64,000 nucleotides of DNA from assembly GCA_039196965.1 (NCBI GenBank), contig JBCCUK010000002.1, forward strand, positions 132,885 to 196,884. Direction: 5' to 3'. Of this stretch, positions 43,565-52,446 are shown one piece after another. The notes under the pieces are model-generated. The model did no database searches. It saw nothing but the letters and a program-made list of their open reading frames with translations, and was not told the DNA's origin. The translations under genes were made by a program, and so were the position numbers. The stretch comes from CALLCD01 sp039196965. Lineage in GTDB: Bacteria > Pseudomonadota > Alphaproteobacteria > Caulobacterales > Hyphomonadaceae. Every line of letters starts with the position of its first letter. The first letter of the stretch is position 1.

Positions 43565-43939
43565 TTGTTGTTGGGGCTCTTGCCGTTTTAGGTCTTTGGA
43601 AGCGAAGAAAACGAGTGCCCATCCGATCAAAAGAGAAACGCCGCCAATAGGTGTGATGGCACCCAGCCAGGTCGGCGCTCCCAACGCCATCGCATATAAA
43701 GTTCCCGAAAACACGACCACGCCGAACAGCATCGCCCAACCGCCCCTGTGCAATGCCTTGTTCTCTGAGACGAGACCAAGGGCCAGGGCTGCGACCGCAT
43801 GAGAGAGGGCATAGAAGGTCCCTGTTTCCCACCAACCGAGCTCTTTCTCATTCAGGTAAAGCTCCAGCCCGTGGGCTCCAAACGCGCCGAGCACGATGCA
43901 GGTGAAACCAAACAGCGCTGAGGTTCTGGCAAGTGTCAT
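43559..43939 (-). CDS. DUF423 family membrane protein
   Basis: 126-residue protein with four hydrophobic helices. The family hallmark GAFGAHGLE occurs near residue 18. It is followed by FYALSHAVAALALGLV, AMLFGVVVFSGTLYAMALG and ITPIGGVSLLIGWALVFFAS, all typical of YgdD/DUF423 proteins. Function unknown. Homologues are small inner-membrane proteins. The ATG at 43937-43939 is well placed. Confidence 0.88.
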   Translation of the reverse strand: MTLARTSALFGFTCIVLGAFGAHGLELYLNEKELGWWETGTFYALSHAVAALALGLVSENKALHRGGWAMLFGVVVFSGTLYAMALGAPTWLGAITPIGGVSLLIGWALVFFASKDLKRQEPQQQS

Positions 43940-44045
43940 AGCAATCCCTTTCCAATGGTTTCAGGTGGGTTCCAAGCGAAATCGCATAAGCTCTCGACGT
44001 GTCCTATGCTTTAATTATAACCGGGACAGATAGGGAGGCCGAAAA

Positions 44046-45158
44046 ATGATCACACAAGGCGACGACTACCCCATCCACCAGACACCGGAGCCGATTGCGC
44101 TCGCCGGCTCTGACCGGAACTTCTATGACCGCTATTTTTTTAACGGGTACAATGCGGACGGGTCGATATTTTTCGCCGCCGCCTTGGGCGTCTATCCCCA
44201 CCTGAATATCATTGATGGGGCCTTCTCCATTTTGAAAGAGGGCAGGCAAAGCTGCATCTTTTTTTCAAGATCCCTAAATGCCGAGCGGATGCAGACCAAT
44301 GTCGGCCCATACAAGCTAGACATTGTTGAACCGCTCCAGCGACTGCGCCTTACCCTTGCTGAGACTGAAGGCATTGCCTGTGATCTGACATTCGAGGCGC
44401 GCGCCCACCCCATTGAAGAGCCGCGCTTCACATGGCGTCAGGCAACGCGCATGGTTATTGACTGCACACGGATGACCCAGAATGGCCGTTGGTCCGGCCA
44501 GATCCATCTCGACGGCGAGGAGATTTCTGTCTCTTCTGACACGTGGTCCGGCACCAGGGATCGCAGCTGGGGCGTCCGCCCCATCGGTGCAAGCGATACT
44601 CAGCCGGTTCTGCCCTTCGAAATTCCTCAGTTTTACTGGATTTGGACGCCGCTTAGCTTCGCCGACCGATCCGTCTTTTTTCACGTCAATGACGATGCCC
44701 ACGGCCATCCCTGGAACACACGAGCGGTTATCGTGCCTGATGGGGCCGATGAAGCGGCTCAGCGCCACATGGCCCGATGCCATGCCGAGGTCAGCTATAC
44801 ATCCGGCACCCGGCGCGCCTCGGGAGCAACCGTTCATCTGACAGATCGTAATAATAAGGATCTCTCCGTCGGGATCACACCTATCACAGTTTTTCAGATG
44901 AAGGGCATCGGATACCGTCATCCAAAGTGGACCCATGGGGCATTCATTACGGAAGAACCAAGCTGGGAAAGGGAGGACTTTACGCCTTCAGATCTGCCGT
45001 GGGCGGATCCCCACAATCTCCACATTCAGGCCATTTCGAAAGCTGTGCTGACCGATGCTGACGGTCATCGCCATGAAGGCGTCGGCGCATTTGAACAATT
45101 ATTCGCCGGCCCTCATAGCCCTAGCGGCTTCGAATCGGTAATGGATGGCGCGCCATGA
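44046..45158 (+). CDS. DUF7064/DUF7065-like protein, cassette gene 1
   Basis: 370-residue soluble protein without a signal peptide, resembling the two-part beta-rich DUF7065 (N) plus DUF7064 (C) proteins that were earlier grouped with AttH/hydroxyneurosporene-synthase-like lipocalin folds. Landmarks are NFYDRYFFNGYNADGSIFF at the N-terminus, SDTWSGTRDRSWGVRP in the middle and FYWIWTPLSFADRSVFFHVNDD. Such genes often accompany APH-fold kinases and acyl-CoA genes in sterol or isoprenoid degradation clusters. The reaction is not known. Its stop overlaps the next start (ATGA). Confidence 0.68.
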   Translation: MITQGDDYPIHQTPEPIALAGSDRNFYDRYFFNGYNADGSIFFAAALGVYPHLNIIDGAFSILKEGRQSCIFFSRSLNAERMQTNVGPYKLDIVEPLQRLRLTLAETEGIACDLTFEARAHPIEEPRFTWRQATRMVIDCTRMTQNGRWSGQIHLDGEEISVSSDTWSGTRDRSWGVRPIGASDTQPVLPFEIPQFYWIWTPLSFADRSVFFHVNDDAHGHPWNTRAVIVPDGADEAAQRHMARCHAEVSYTSGTRRASGATVHLTDRNNKDLSVGITPITVFQMKGIGYRHPKWTHGAFITEEPSWEREDFTPSDLPWADPHNLHIQAISKAVLTDADGHRHEGVGAFEQLFAGPHSPSGFESVMDGAP

Positions 45159-46204
45159 CCATGACTTCTGATGATAAGCGCCTCGCGACGGCATTTGCCG
45201 AATATGCCGAGACCCGGATCGAGGGCGTCTCCGACGTCCGGGTTACGGGTCTCAATCGCATCCATGGCGGTGCGTCACGCGAAACCTACTCAATCGATCT
45301 TGCCTATCGTGAGAATGGCAAACCCGAGACCCTTGGGGTGATCCTGCGCCGCGACCCGCCGGACAGCCTTATCGACACTGAGCGGAAGGTCGAATTCGCT
45401 GCGATCCAGTCCATGATAGACGCCGATGTGCCTGTTCCGAAGGCCCTGTTTCTGGAGAAAGACGGTGTTCATCTCGGCGCACCATTCTTTGTCATGGAAC
45501 GGATTGAAGTTGGTATACCGGCTCAACCGTTTCAGCTGGAAGCACTGGATCCTTTTCGGGAGAGCATTGGGCGGCAGGTCTTCCGCCACATTGGCCGGAT
45601 TGCGGCTGTGCCCGTCGAAGGGTCGCCGCTCTCAGCCGTGATGGATGTTCCGTCTGAGGATCAATGCTGGTCGCGTGAGCTTGACTATTGGGAAGGCGAG
45701 ATCGACCGGAATGCCCGGCGGCCGGAACCGATTGCGAAAGCCGCCATCCGCCATCTTCGGCGAAATCCGCCGCCGCCCGCACAGCGAATCTCCATGGTTC
45801 ACGGTGATTACCGCATCGGCAACTTCCTCCACAATGAGGCGGGCAAAATCACTGCTGTCCTCGATTGGGAGATGGCTCATTTCGGTGATCCGTATGAGGA
45901 CTTTGCCTGGGTTAGCGATCCCCTCTGGTCGGCCGGTGATATTCAGAATGCAGCCGGTCTCCTGCCATGGCCCGAAGCGATTGCAGAGTGGGAAGTGAAC
46001 TCCGGCTGCAAGTTCGATTTTGCTGCCTATGAATGGTGGTCTCTGTTTTCTTCGGTCAAAGGCATCGGGATCTGGATTTCGTCCGGCCGCGCTTTTGAAG
46101 ATGGCCATAACGATGATCCCATTCTCGCCTGGTCGGGCTGGTTCACCCACGCCGCCCACGAGCGTATTCTCGCAAGCCGGCTTGCCGGCAAGTACAAGGC
46201 TTAG
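45155..46204 (+). CDS. APH-fold phosphotransferase family protein, cassette gene 2
   Basis: 349-residue kinase-like protein. The catalytic loop is MVHGDYRIGNFLHNE and the metal-binding segment VLDWEMAHFGDPYEDFAWV, the usual form in the ACAD10-like phosphotransferase group found with acyl-CoA dehydrogenases in bacteria. The N-lobe carries HGGASRETYSIDL and LGVILRRDPPDS. It probably phosphorylates a hydroxyl group on a small or hydroxyacyl substrate, not an aminoglycoside. It is coupled to the upstream DUF7064-like gene by a 4-base overlap. Confidence 0.8.
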   Translation: MTMTSDDKRLATAFAEYAETRIEGVSDVRVTGLNRIHGGASRETYSIDLAYRENGKPETLGVILRRDPPDSLIDTERKVEFAAIQSMIDADVPVPKALFLEKDGVHLGAPFFVMERIEVGIPAQPFQLEALDPFRESIGRQVFRHIGRIAAVPVEGSPLSAVMDVPSEDQCWSRELDYWEGEIDRNARRPEPIAKAAIRHLRRNPPPPAQRISMVHGDYRIGNFLHNEAGKITAVLDWEMAHFGDPYEDFAWVSDPLWSAGDIQNAAGLLPWPEAIAEWEVNSGCKFDFAAYEWWSLFSSVKGIGIWISSGRAFEDGHNDDPILAWSGWFTHAAHERILASRLAGKYKA

Positions 46205-46213
46205 GAGAGAACC

Positions 46214-46669
46214 ATGAGTGATATTCCCATGATCCTTGAGCGGGTCGGCAAGAAGCTGATCGTCGATGTCGCCCCGCATTTTGACGGGCACTATGCAGCT
46301 GGCCATACCACTCTGGCGGGGTTGCTCGCTGTGATGGCGAGCGAAGCGTTCGACGGCATGGTCGATCGCATGTTCTCGGAGATTTCTGATATGCGCACTC
46401 TGCTGGCCGATGGCGGTAAGGATCCGGGCGATACGCGCGGGCTCAGTATGAAGGTGTCGGCTCTGCAGGTTGTGCACAACCGTCTGTCGGCGGAGCTGAT
46501 TGCCCTACAGGAAGAAATCGAGGTGAAGAGCGATGATGCCTCAAAAGCGCTGAATGCCCGTATCTGGACATTTTTCGTTGAAGGCGCAGAGGCTCGTATG
46601 CCGACATTGCCTGATTTTGCCGAGGCGCGAGAGGCTACCCTGGCCAAGCTGCAAGCGGACGCCGAATGA
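46214..46669 (+). CDS. Conserved-looking helical protein of unknown function, cassette gene 3
   Basis: 151 residues, no signal peptide, predicted mostly helical: MASEAFDGMVDRMFSEISD, KVSALQVVHNRLSAELIALQEEIE (coiled-coil-like), FFVEGAEARMPTLPDF. I do not recognise the family. It lies 9 bases after the phosphotransferase gene, with AGGAGAG as ribosome-binding site, and overlaps the MFS gene by 4 bases, so it is firmly part of the cassette. It may be an accessory or partner protein of the phosphotransferase, which is an inference from position only. Confidence 0.65.
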   Translation: MSDIPMILERVGKKLIVDVAPHFDGHYAAGHTTLAGLLAVMASEAFDGMVDRMFSEISDMRTLLADGGKDPGDTRGLSMKVSALQVVHNRLSAELIALQEEIEVKSDDASKALNARIWTFFVEGAEARMPTLPDFAEAREATLAKLQADAE

Positions 46670-47856
46670 GCGCAAATTGGCGCGCGGTCGGTTTTGCTGC
46701 GGCGTTCTATCTTTTGCTCGGGGCAAATTTACCGTACCTGCCGGTTTGGCTTGAGCGGGCAAGGGGGCTTTCGGGAACAGAGATTTCCTTGATTTTCGCA
46801 GCAGGAACCCTGTTGCGTATTTTTCTTGGCCCACTCGTTGGAGCCCAATCCGAGCAGAAGGGCTTAAAGCGCACCCTCTTCCAGTTGTCGGTAATCCTCG
46901 TGCTTGCCCATGGGCTGGTCGTTCCCGAGGGGCCGACAATTCTTCTTGCAATGGTAATCGGTGCGGCAGCGGTTTTCGGTGGCGTGATCATACCCTTGTC
47001 GGAAACACTGCTCCTTGCCGGAACAAAACGTGGTTGGCCTGATTATGGTCTGGCGCGGGCCATCGGGTCGATGGCCTTCATTGCTACCAACCTTGTTCTT
47101 GGATTTTTGATCGCCCGCTATGGCGCAGAAATTGTGATCTGGTGGCTCCTGTTCGCGTCGATCCTGCTTGCCGGTATGAGTTTGATTCAGCCAGCAGAGC
47201 TTGGTGCGAGCCGTCAGGCCCAGGCCGCGGGGGCTAATCTGCAGACATCTCTGAATGAAGGGTTCGGCTTGTATGCCAGCAATCCGCGTATTCTTATGGC
47301 GGGCCTTGCCTCCTCATTCATACAGGCTGCCCATGCCTACTACTACAATCTTGGCTCCAATGTCTGGCTTGGCCAGGGCATCGCTGAAGCGCATCTGGGC
47401 TCGCTCTGGTCCATCGGTGTGGCTTTGGAAGTGCTGCTGCTCATTGTTTCGGGCTGGTTGTTTCGATCCTGGAGTGCCGGTGCCATCATGCTTCTCGGCG
47501 GCTTGGGGGCTATGTTGCGCTGGACGATTATCGGCTTTGCGCCATCGATTGGCGTTCTGTACCTCGCTCAGGCGATGCACGCCCTGTCTTTCGCAGCTAC
47601 CCATATCGGATACATGCAGTTTTTAAGATCCGAGGTCGCGCCGGAAAAAGTCGGTGTTGTCATCTCAATTTCCAGCGCGGTCGGTTACGGGCCGATGCTG
47701 GCCATACTCGGTATTATTGCAGGATACTGGTACGATACGTTCCCATCTGCTCAGGCCCAGGGATTCTGGATCATGGCTGCATCGGCTTTTGCCGGATGTC
47801 TTTGTATTTTACCTATCCTGCGGTCTCAGCCCCAAAGCGCAGCTGTCGGCGGATAA
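46666..47856 (+). CDS. MFS transporter (PPP/HcaT-like), cassette gene 4
   Basis: 396-residue major facilitator with about twelve hydrophobic segments. The opening RAVGFAAAFYLLLGANLPYLPVWLERARGLSGTEISLI and the loop GPLVGAQSEQKGLKR match the MFS_1-like/3-phenylpropionate transporter (HcaT) group. The substrate is unknown but is likely the compound handled by the cassette. The final 31 bases overlap the convergent dipeptide epimerase gene. The start at 46666 overlaps the preceding stop (ATGA). Confidence 0.82.
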   Translation: MSANWRAVGFAAAFYLLLGANLPYLPVWLERARGLSGTEISLIFAAGTLLRIFLGPLVGAQSEQKGLKRTLFQLSVILVLAHGLVVPEGPTILLAMVIGAAAVFGGVIIPLSETLLLAGTKRGWPDYGLARAIGSMAFIATNLVLGFLIARYGAEIVIWWLLFASILLAGMSLIQPAELGASRQAQAAGANLQTSLNEGFGLYASNPRILMAGLASSFIQAAHAYYYNLGSNVWLGQGIAEAHLGSLWSIGVALEVLLLIVSGWLFRSWSAGAIMLLGGLGAMLRWTIIGFAPSIGVLYLAQAMHALSFAATHIGYMQFLRSEVAPEKVGVVISISSAVGYGPMLAILGIIAGYWYDTFPSAQAQGFWIMAASAFAGCLCILPILRSQPQSAAVGG

Positions 47857-48803
47857 ACCTGCCCATTCTCAAAGCGTAGACCATAGTCCACATCGTCGGT
47901 CAGCCATGTTGGCCCGTCGACATCCACAAAGTCGGCCACCTGCCCGAGCAGGATGGCCGGAGCCATGGAGATCGACCCGGCCACCATGCATCCGACCATC
48001 ACACCCATGCCAGCGTCCCGCGCTGCTCGTTGCATGGCAATGGCCTCGGTGAGGCCCCCGGTTTTATCGAGTTTGATGTTCACCGCATTGTATCGCTTCG
48101 AAAGCGCCTCGATGTCGGCGCTCGTATGGGCGCTTTCATCGGCGCAAACCGGTACCGGTCCTGAATAGTTCAGCAGGGGGTCATCATTCCCTGCCGGAAA
48201 CGGTTGTTCGATGAGCGCCACGCCGAGACCGCCCACCTTCTCAGCCAGTTCGGGGAAACGCTCCGGTTCCATCGCTTCATTACCATCTATGATGAACCGC
48301 ACATCCGGCACCGCCTGATGGACGGCCGCGATACGGTCCATGTCTCCCGCACCTCCGAGTTTAAGCTTCAGGAGCTTGCCGGGGCAGGCGCGGGCAGCGT
48401 CCTGCATGGCTTCCGGCGTATCGAGGCCAATCGTCAGCGCCGTTTCGATGGGGGAAGGTTTCGGAAGGCCTGCCAGTTGCCAGACGGGCTTGCCCGTTTG
48501 CTTCGCTTCCAAGTCCCAGAGCGCTCCGTCAACGGCACACCGTGCGGCCCCTGCGGACATCGCTTGAAGCAGATCATTTCGAGAGATCCCGTCCTCAATG
48601 TCCGCGCGAACGCGTTCGATCTGATCGATAACGCTCTCAACGGTCTCGTCATATCTGGCATAGGGCACACATTCGCCGCGGCCTGTCGTGCCATCTGCAT
48701 CGATGGCAACCCGCACGGTTGTTGCCTCGGTTCTGACGCCCCTCGAAATGGCAAATGCCTGCCTCAACGGTGTCGTTACAGTCGCAATTTTGAGGATCAT
48801 CAA
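47826..48803 (-). CDS. Dipeptide epimerase (L-Ala-D/L-Glu epimerase type)
   Basis: 325-residue enolase-superfamily enzyme of the muconate-lactonising subgroup. Catalytic lysines are in KLLKLKLGG (KxK) and NIKLDKTGG. Metal ligands are in FIIDGNEAM, LIEQPFPAGNDD and VCADESAHTSAD. The MVGCMV segment near the C-terminus is characteristic of dipeptide epimerases that recycle murein peptides (YcjG-like). The start could be either of two adjacent ATGs at 48803 and 48800. It overlaps the MFS gene tail to tail. Confidence 0.88.
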   Translation of the reverse strand: MMILKIATVTTPLRQAFAISRGVRTEATTVRVAIDADGTTGRGECVPYARYDETVESVIDQIERVRADIEDGISRNDLLQAMSAGAARCAVDGALWDLEAKQTGKPVWQLAGLPKPSPIETALTIGLDTPEAMQDAARACPGKLLKLKLGGAGDMDRIAAVHQAVPDVRFIIDGNEAMEPERFPELAEKVGGLGVALIEQPFPAGNDDPLLNYSGPVPVCADESAHTSADIEALSKRYNAVNIKLDKTGGLTEAIAMQRAARDAGMGVMVGCMVAGSISMAPAILLGQVADFVDVDGPTWLTDDVDYGLRFENGQVYPPTAALWG

Positions 48804-48896
48804 GCGTTTATAGACCGATTGGGTGAATTTTGAAGCTTTGTCCTTCCCGGCTATTAAGCGTATTCTGATAGCGGTTACGGACTAGAAAAGGCCGTC

Positions 48897-50030
48897 ATGA
48901 CAATAGTTGCGGATATAGACGTCAGCTTTACCCAAGAAGGGGATCAGCTGATCATCGTCCCCCGGGGCGATTGGACGGTGCATACGATCGATGCTGTCGA
49001 CCAGCGTCTTCGAGAGCTCCCGGATCCCCTCCATCCACCCGTCATCGACCTGTCGAACATTCGCAATATAGACACGGCGGGCGCGTTCCTGCTGGATCGG
49101 TCAGCGCGTCAGGGATGCGTGGACCATGAGCGCATAAATATTCGTGGTGACCATGAAACCGCCCGTCGTCTGCTGGACAGGGTGCGCGAGGCCCGCGACG
49201 AGTGTCCGGTGGAACTGCCTAAACCCTATGGGTTCAATAATTGGCTCGCGCGGATTGGCGAGGACGCGGTCAACGGGTTCATCGAAGGTTCAAAGACGCT
49301 GTCCTTTGTCGGTGAGACACTTCTCGCCTGCCTGCGGATTGCGCTCCAGCCGCAGCGGCTCCGTGGCACAGCGACGGTTTCAGTGATGGAAAGCGCCGGG
49401 CTTGATGCCATTCCGATCATCATGTTCCTGTCCTTCTTCGTTGGCACCGTGATCGCCTTTATCGGGGCGACGACGCTTGAAGCGTTCAATTCGACGATTT
49501 TTACAGTAGAACTGGTCGGCATCGCGGTGCTGCGGGAGTTCGGCGTGGTGATCACGGCGGTTATCCTTGCCGGGCGCACCAATAGCGCTTTTACAGCACA
49601 GATCGGTGCCATGCGCATGCGCCAGGAAGTTGATGCCATGCAGGTGCTCGGCCTTGATCCCATGGAGGTGCTCGTCGCGCCGCGCGTCATCGCCATGCTG
49701 CTGATGACTCCTATACTGACGTTTCTTGCAACCGTTGCCGGTCTCTTCGGCGGCCTGATCATCTGCTGGACGGCGCTCGATATCGGGCCGACCCTCTTTC
49801 TGAACCGCATGCTCGACATGGTGCCCGTTGAGAATTTCTGGGTTGGCATGTCCAAGGCTCCGTTTTTCGCCATGGTGGTGGCCCTGATCGGCTGCCGCCA
49901 GGGGCTGCAGGTCGGCGGATCCGTTCAATCGCTCGGCGAGTCGACGACCAATTCCGTCGTCCAGGCTCTTTTCTCTATCATCGTGATCGATGCAGTATTC
50001 GCGATGTTCTACATGCAGCTCGGCATATGA
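48897..50030 (+). CDS. mlaE: MlaE-type ABC permease with N-terminal STAS-like domain
   Basis: 377 residues. The first 110 or so residues form a STAS-like domain (GDQLIIVPRGDWTVHTIDAVDQRL, PVIDLSNIRNIDTAGAFLLDRSA), corresponding to a fused MlaB. The rest is the permease: ESAGLDAIPIIMFLSFFVGTVIAFIGATTLE, LREFGVVITAVILAGRTNSAFTAQIGAMRMRQEVDAMQVLGLDPMEVLVAPR (the diagnostic MlaE coupling-helix region) and the C-terminal VQALFSIIVIDAVFAMFYMQLG. It moves phospholipids or related lipids between inner membrane and periplasmic MCE protein. The stop overlaps the ATPase gene start. Confidence 0.9.
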   Translation: MTIVADIDVSFTQEGDQLIIVPRGDWTVHTIDAVDQRLRELPDPLHPPVIDLSNIRNIDTAGAFLLDRSARQGCVDHERINIRGDHETARRLLDRVREARDECPVELPKPYGFNNWLARIGEDAVNGFIEGSKTLSFVGETLLACLRIALQPQRLRGTATVSVMESAGLDAIPIIMFLSFFVGTVIAFIGATTLEAFNSTIFTVELVGIAVLREFGVVITAVILAGRTNSAFTAQIGAMRMRQEVDAMQVLGLDPMEVLVAPRVIAMLLMTPILTFLATVAGLFGGLIICWTALDIGPTLFLNRMLDMVPVENFWVGMSKAPFFAMVVALIGCRQGLQVGGSVQSLGESTTNSVVQALFSIIVIDAVFAMFYMQLGI

Positions 50031-50851
50031 GTATGGTGGAGGACATCTCACCCACGGCTAGGTTCAGTGGTGCCGCTATCCCGGCGATCCGCCTGCGCGG
50101 TATCGTCAATGCCTTTGGCGACCATGTCGTCCATGATGGGCTCGATCTGGACATTGACCAGGGCGAGATAATGGGCGTGATCGGTCCCTCCGGCTGCGGA
50201 AAATCAGTCCTGCTACGGGCCATTGTAGGCTTACGTCCCCCCCGGGGCGGCAGCGTTGAGATTTTCGGCGATGATCTCGGACGCCTGTCCGGTGAAGCGC
50301 GGCAGAGAGTGGAGCAATCCTGGGGCGTGATGTTTCAGGATGGGGCACTTTTCTCCAATTTGACAGTGCTTGAAAATGTCATGGTACCGATCAAGGAGCA
50401 CGTTCCGATGTCCCACCAGCTTGTACGGGAGCTGGCCGATATGAAATTGCGCATGGCGGGTTTGGAGACCTCGGCTGGCGAGAAGTTCCCCTCCGATCTT
50501 TCCGGCGGTATGCGCAAAAGGGCAGCTCTTGCCAGGGCGCTGGCGCTCGATCCGAGACTGCTTTTCCTCGATGAGCCAACAGCTGGCCTTGACCCAATAA
50601 CGGCTGGGCGCTTCGACCGACTGATCCGGGATCTTCAACAAGCCATGGGGCTGACCGTGTTCCTGGTCACCCATGATCTCGACACACTCGCCGCCACCTG
50701 TGATCGCATCACGGTGCTCGGCGAAAAGAAGGTTCTCGCGGTTGGCACAATCGATGAATTACGTCGAGATGCCCATCCGTGGATTCAGGAGTACTTTTCC
50801 GGTCCCCGCGGGCGGGCCGCCTCTGCCGGTTATGAAACGGAGGGTAGTTGA
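50027..50851 (+). CDS. mlaF: MlaF-type ABC transporter ATPase
   Basis: 274-residue nucleotide-binding protein with all motifs intact: Walker A GPSGCGKSVLLRAI, Q-loop GVMFQDGALFSNLTV, signature LSGGMRKRAALARAL, Walker B LLFLDEPTAGLDPI and H-loop LVTHDLDTLAAT. The wording FSNLTVLENVMVPIKEH is typical of MlaF. It energises lipid transport by the MlaE-type permease. It overlaps the upstream gene by 4 bases (ATGA). Its intact motifs contrast with the degenerate ABC protein 5 kb away. Confidence 0.95.
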   Translation: MSMVEDISPTARFSGAAIPAIRLRGIVNAFGDHVVHDGLDLDIDQGEIMGVIGPSGCGKSVLLRAIVGLRPPRGGSVEIFGDDLGRLSGEARQRVEQSWGVMFQDGALFSNLTVLENVMVPIKEHVPMSHQLVRELADMKLRMAGLETSAGEKFPSDLSGGMRKRAALARALALDPRLLFLDEPTAGLDPITAGRFDRLIRDLQQAMGLTVFLVTHDLDTLAATCDRITVLGEKKVLAVGTIDELRRDAHPWIQEYFSGPRGRAASAGYETEGS

Positions 50852-50856
50852 AGCTT

Positions 50857-51822
50857 ATGGAGACCCGGGCAAATTTCGCACTTATCGGTGCTTTGGTATT
50901 GGCAAGCGTAGTTGCTTTCGCCTCCTTCACGCTGTGGTTCGGTCAGGCGCAATTCAACCGCGATTTCGATATTTATGAGATCATCTTCAAAGGACCGGTG
51001 ACACTCGAACCCGGAGCATCGGTTCGCTTTAACGGCATTAATGTCGGAGAAGTAACCAATGTCAGCATCGATCGGTCCGACGACAGTTTGGTGCGGGCGA
51101 GAATCCGAGTGGACAGCGAAACGCCGGTTCGTACGGATTCCGTGGCAGAGATCGATTTTGCCGGGATTACGGGTCTCACATTCGTGCAGATCCTCGCCGG
51201 TTCGGAAGGTACGCCTCTGCTCAAGCGGGGGGCAGGCGAAGACATTCCCGTCATCCAGTCAGAGCTCGATCCGCTCTCGGAGTTCTTCGCCGGCGGTGTC
51301 CAGATTCTGGAAGCGACGAACAACAGTCTGGAACAAATCAGCAAAGTGCTCTCCGATGAAAATGTCGAAACGTTGAGCAGCACGCTCACAAATATCGATA
51401 CCTTCTCGGGCACGATTGCCGACGAGGAAGGGCTGACCCTGGAGTTGAGCCAGACGCTTACAAGCATACGTGAAGCCAGTAATGCCTTTGCTGAGGCCAG
51501 CACATCAGTTGCCCGGCTCAGCGATGATCTCGATCAGATCGTAGTATCGGTATCCGATGATGCGGACATTCTAGCCGAAGATCTGAAGACTGTTGTTGCA
51601 TCGGTCAAATCTATGCTTGAGCGCGCTGATTCAACGATCGGAAGTGTGGATGCGGCCGTAACCGGACCTGCTACCGAAGCGCTGACGGAGTTCCGCCTCG
51701 CCGGGCAGGAAATGCGCCTCCTGATGCAGCGCATGGAGGGCATTGTGCGCGATCTTGAGCAGAACCCGCAAAGCCTCGTCGCAGGCGATCCACGCCCATA
51801 TGAAGGAAGTAGCCGGCCATGA
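50857..51822 (+). CDS. mlaD: MCE-domain protein MlaD
   Basis: 321 residues from the ATG at 50857. A TTG at 50848, closer to the GGAGGG site, is an alternative. One N-terminal membrane helix (FALIGALVLASVVAFASFTLWF) is followed by the MCE/MlaD domain (FKGPVTLEPGASVRFNGINVGEVTNVSI, then VAEIDFAGITGLTFVQI). A long helical tail with heptad-like pattern (LEQISKVLSDENVETLSSTLTNIDTF) follows, much longer than E. coli MlaD (183 residues). It is a periplasmic lipid-carrying hexamer subunit anchored in the inner membrane. Confidence 0.92.
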   Translation: METRANFALIGALVLASVVAFASFTLWFGQAQFNRDFDIYEIIFKGPVTLEPGASVRFNGINVGEVTNVSIDRSDDSLVRARIRVDSETPVRTDSVAEIDFAGITGLTFVQILAGSEGTPLLKRGAGEDIPVIQSELDPLSEFFAGGVQILEATNNSLEQISKVLSDENVETLSSTLTNIDTFSGTIADEEGLTLELSQTLTSIREASNAFAEASTSVARLSDDLDQIVVSVSDDADILAEDLKTVVASVKSMLERADSTIGSVDAAVTGPATEALTEFRLAGQEMRLLMQRMEGIVRDLEQNPQSLVAGDPRPYEGSSRP

Positions 51823-52421
51823 TCCGACTTGTCACTGTTATCGCCGCAACGCTGAGCCTTACAGCCTGCCTGTCTCTTATTCCGGAGCCCGATGCGCCAC
51901 TTGCGCTTTACCGCCTCGGCCCGGTGAAGGGGGATGTCGCTCGCAATCTGCCGGCGAGCGTGATCATCCGGGAACCTGAAGCCCCAAAGATCCTCGCAGG
52001 CGATGCACTTGTATCGAAGGATGACCGGGGTGCGCTCCGCCTCGTGAAGGGCGTAGAATGGGCCGACCGCTCCACCCGCATGATGCAGCTGACGCTTCTC
52101 GATTTTCTGGACGGAGAGGGCGACGGGCTTGCCATCCTGCCGGAGTCAGGTGGCCGAGCCGAGTACGAGCTCGCCTGGCGGGTCTCTGAGTTTTCCCTCC
52201 AGGGGGGCGATGCCCTTGCCCGTCTCGAACTTACTTTGATCTCCAGTGACCGGCGTTTGCCGATTCAGCAGACCACCGTCAGCTCACGCATTCCCTCATT
52301 GGGCTCTTCGGTCTCTGCCCGGGCGCAAGCCTTGTCAGAGGCAGGTCGTGACGTTGTTGCTCAAACGGCTGATTTCCTATCGGAGGAGATTGCGGCAGCG
52401 GAAACTGTCCAGACTGATTAA
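51819..52421 (+). CDS. ABC-type transport auxiliary lipoprotein (PqiC/YmbA-like)
   Basis: 200 residues. The signal VIAATLSLTACLSL has a lipobox. The body matches the ABC_trans_aux (DUF330) family that accompanies MCE systems: LYRLGPV near the N-terminus, IREPEAPKILAGDALV, WADRSTRMMQLTLLDFL and YELAWRVSEFSL. It probably sits at the outer membrane and links the MCE complex to it. Its start overlaps the mlaD stop by 4 bases. Last gene of the four-gene Mla-type operon. Confidence 0.86.
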   Translation: MIRLVTVIAATLSLTACLSLIPEPDAPLALYRLGPVKGDVARNLPASVIIREPEAPKILAGDALVSKDDRGALRLVKGVEWADRSTRMMQLTLLDFLDGEGDGLAILPESGGRAEYELAWRVSEFSLQGGDALARLELTLISSDRRLPIQQTTVSSRIPSLGSSVSARAQALSEAGRDVVAQTADFLSEEIAAAETVQTD

Positions 52422-52446
52422 GCGACAGTGGACTGAACGGTCAGCC

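Noticed and set aside
45155..46204. Aminoglycoside resistance kinase
   Set aside because: The catalytic loop belongs to the ACAD10-like phosphotransferase group, and the neighbours suggest metabolism rather than resistance.
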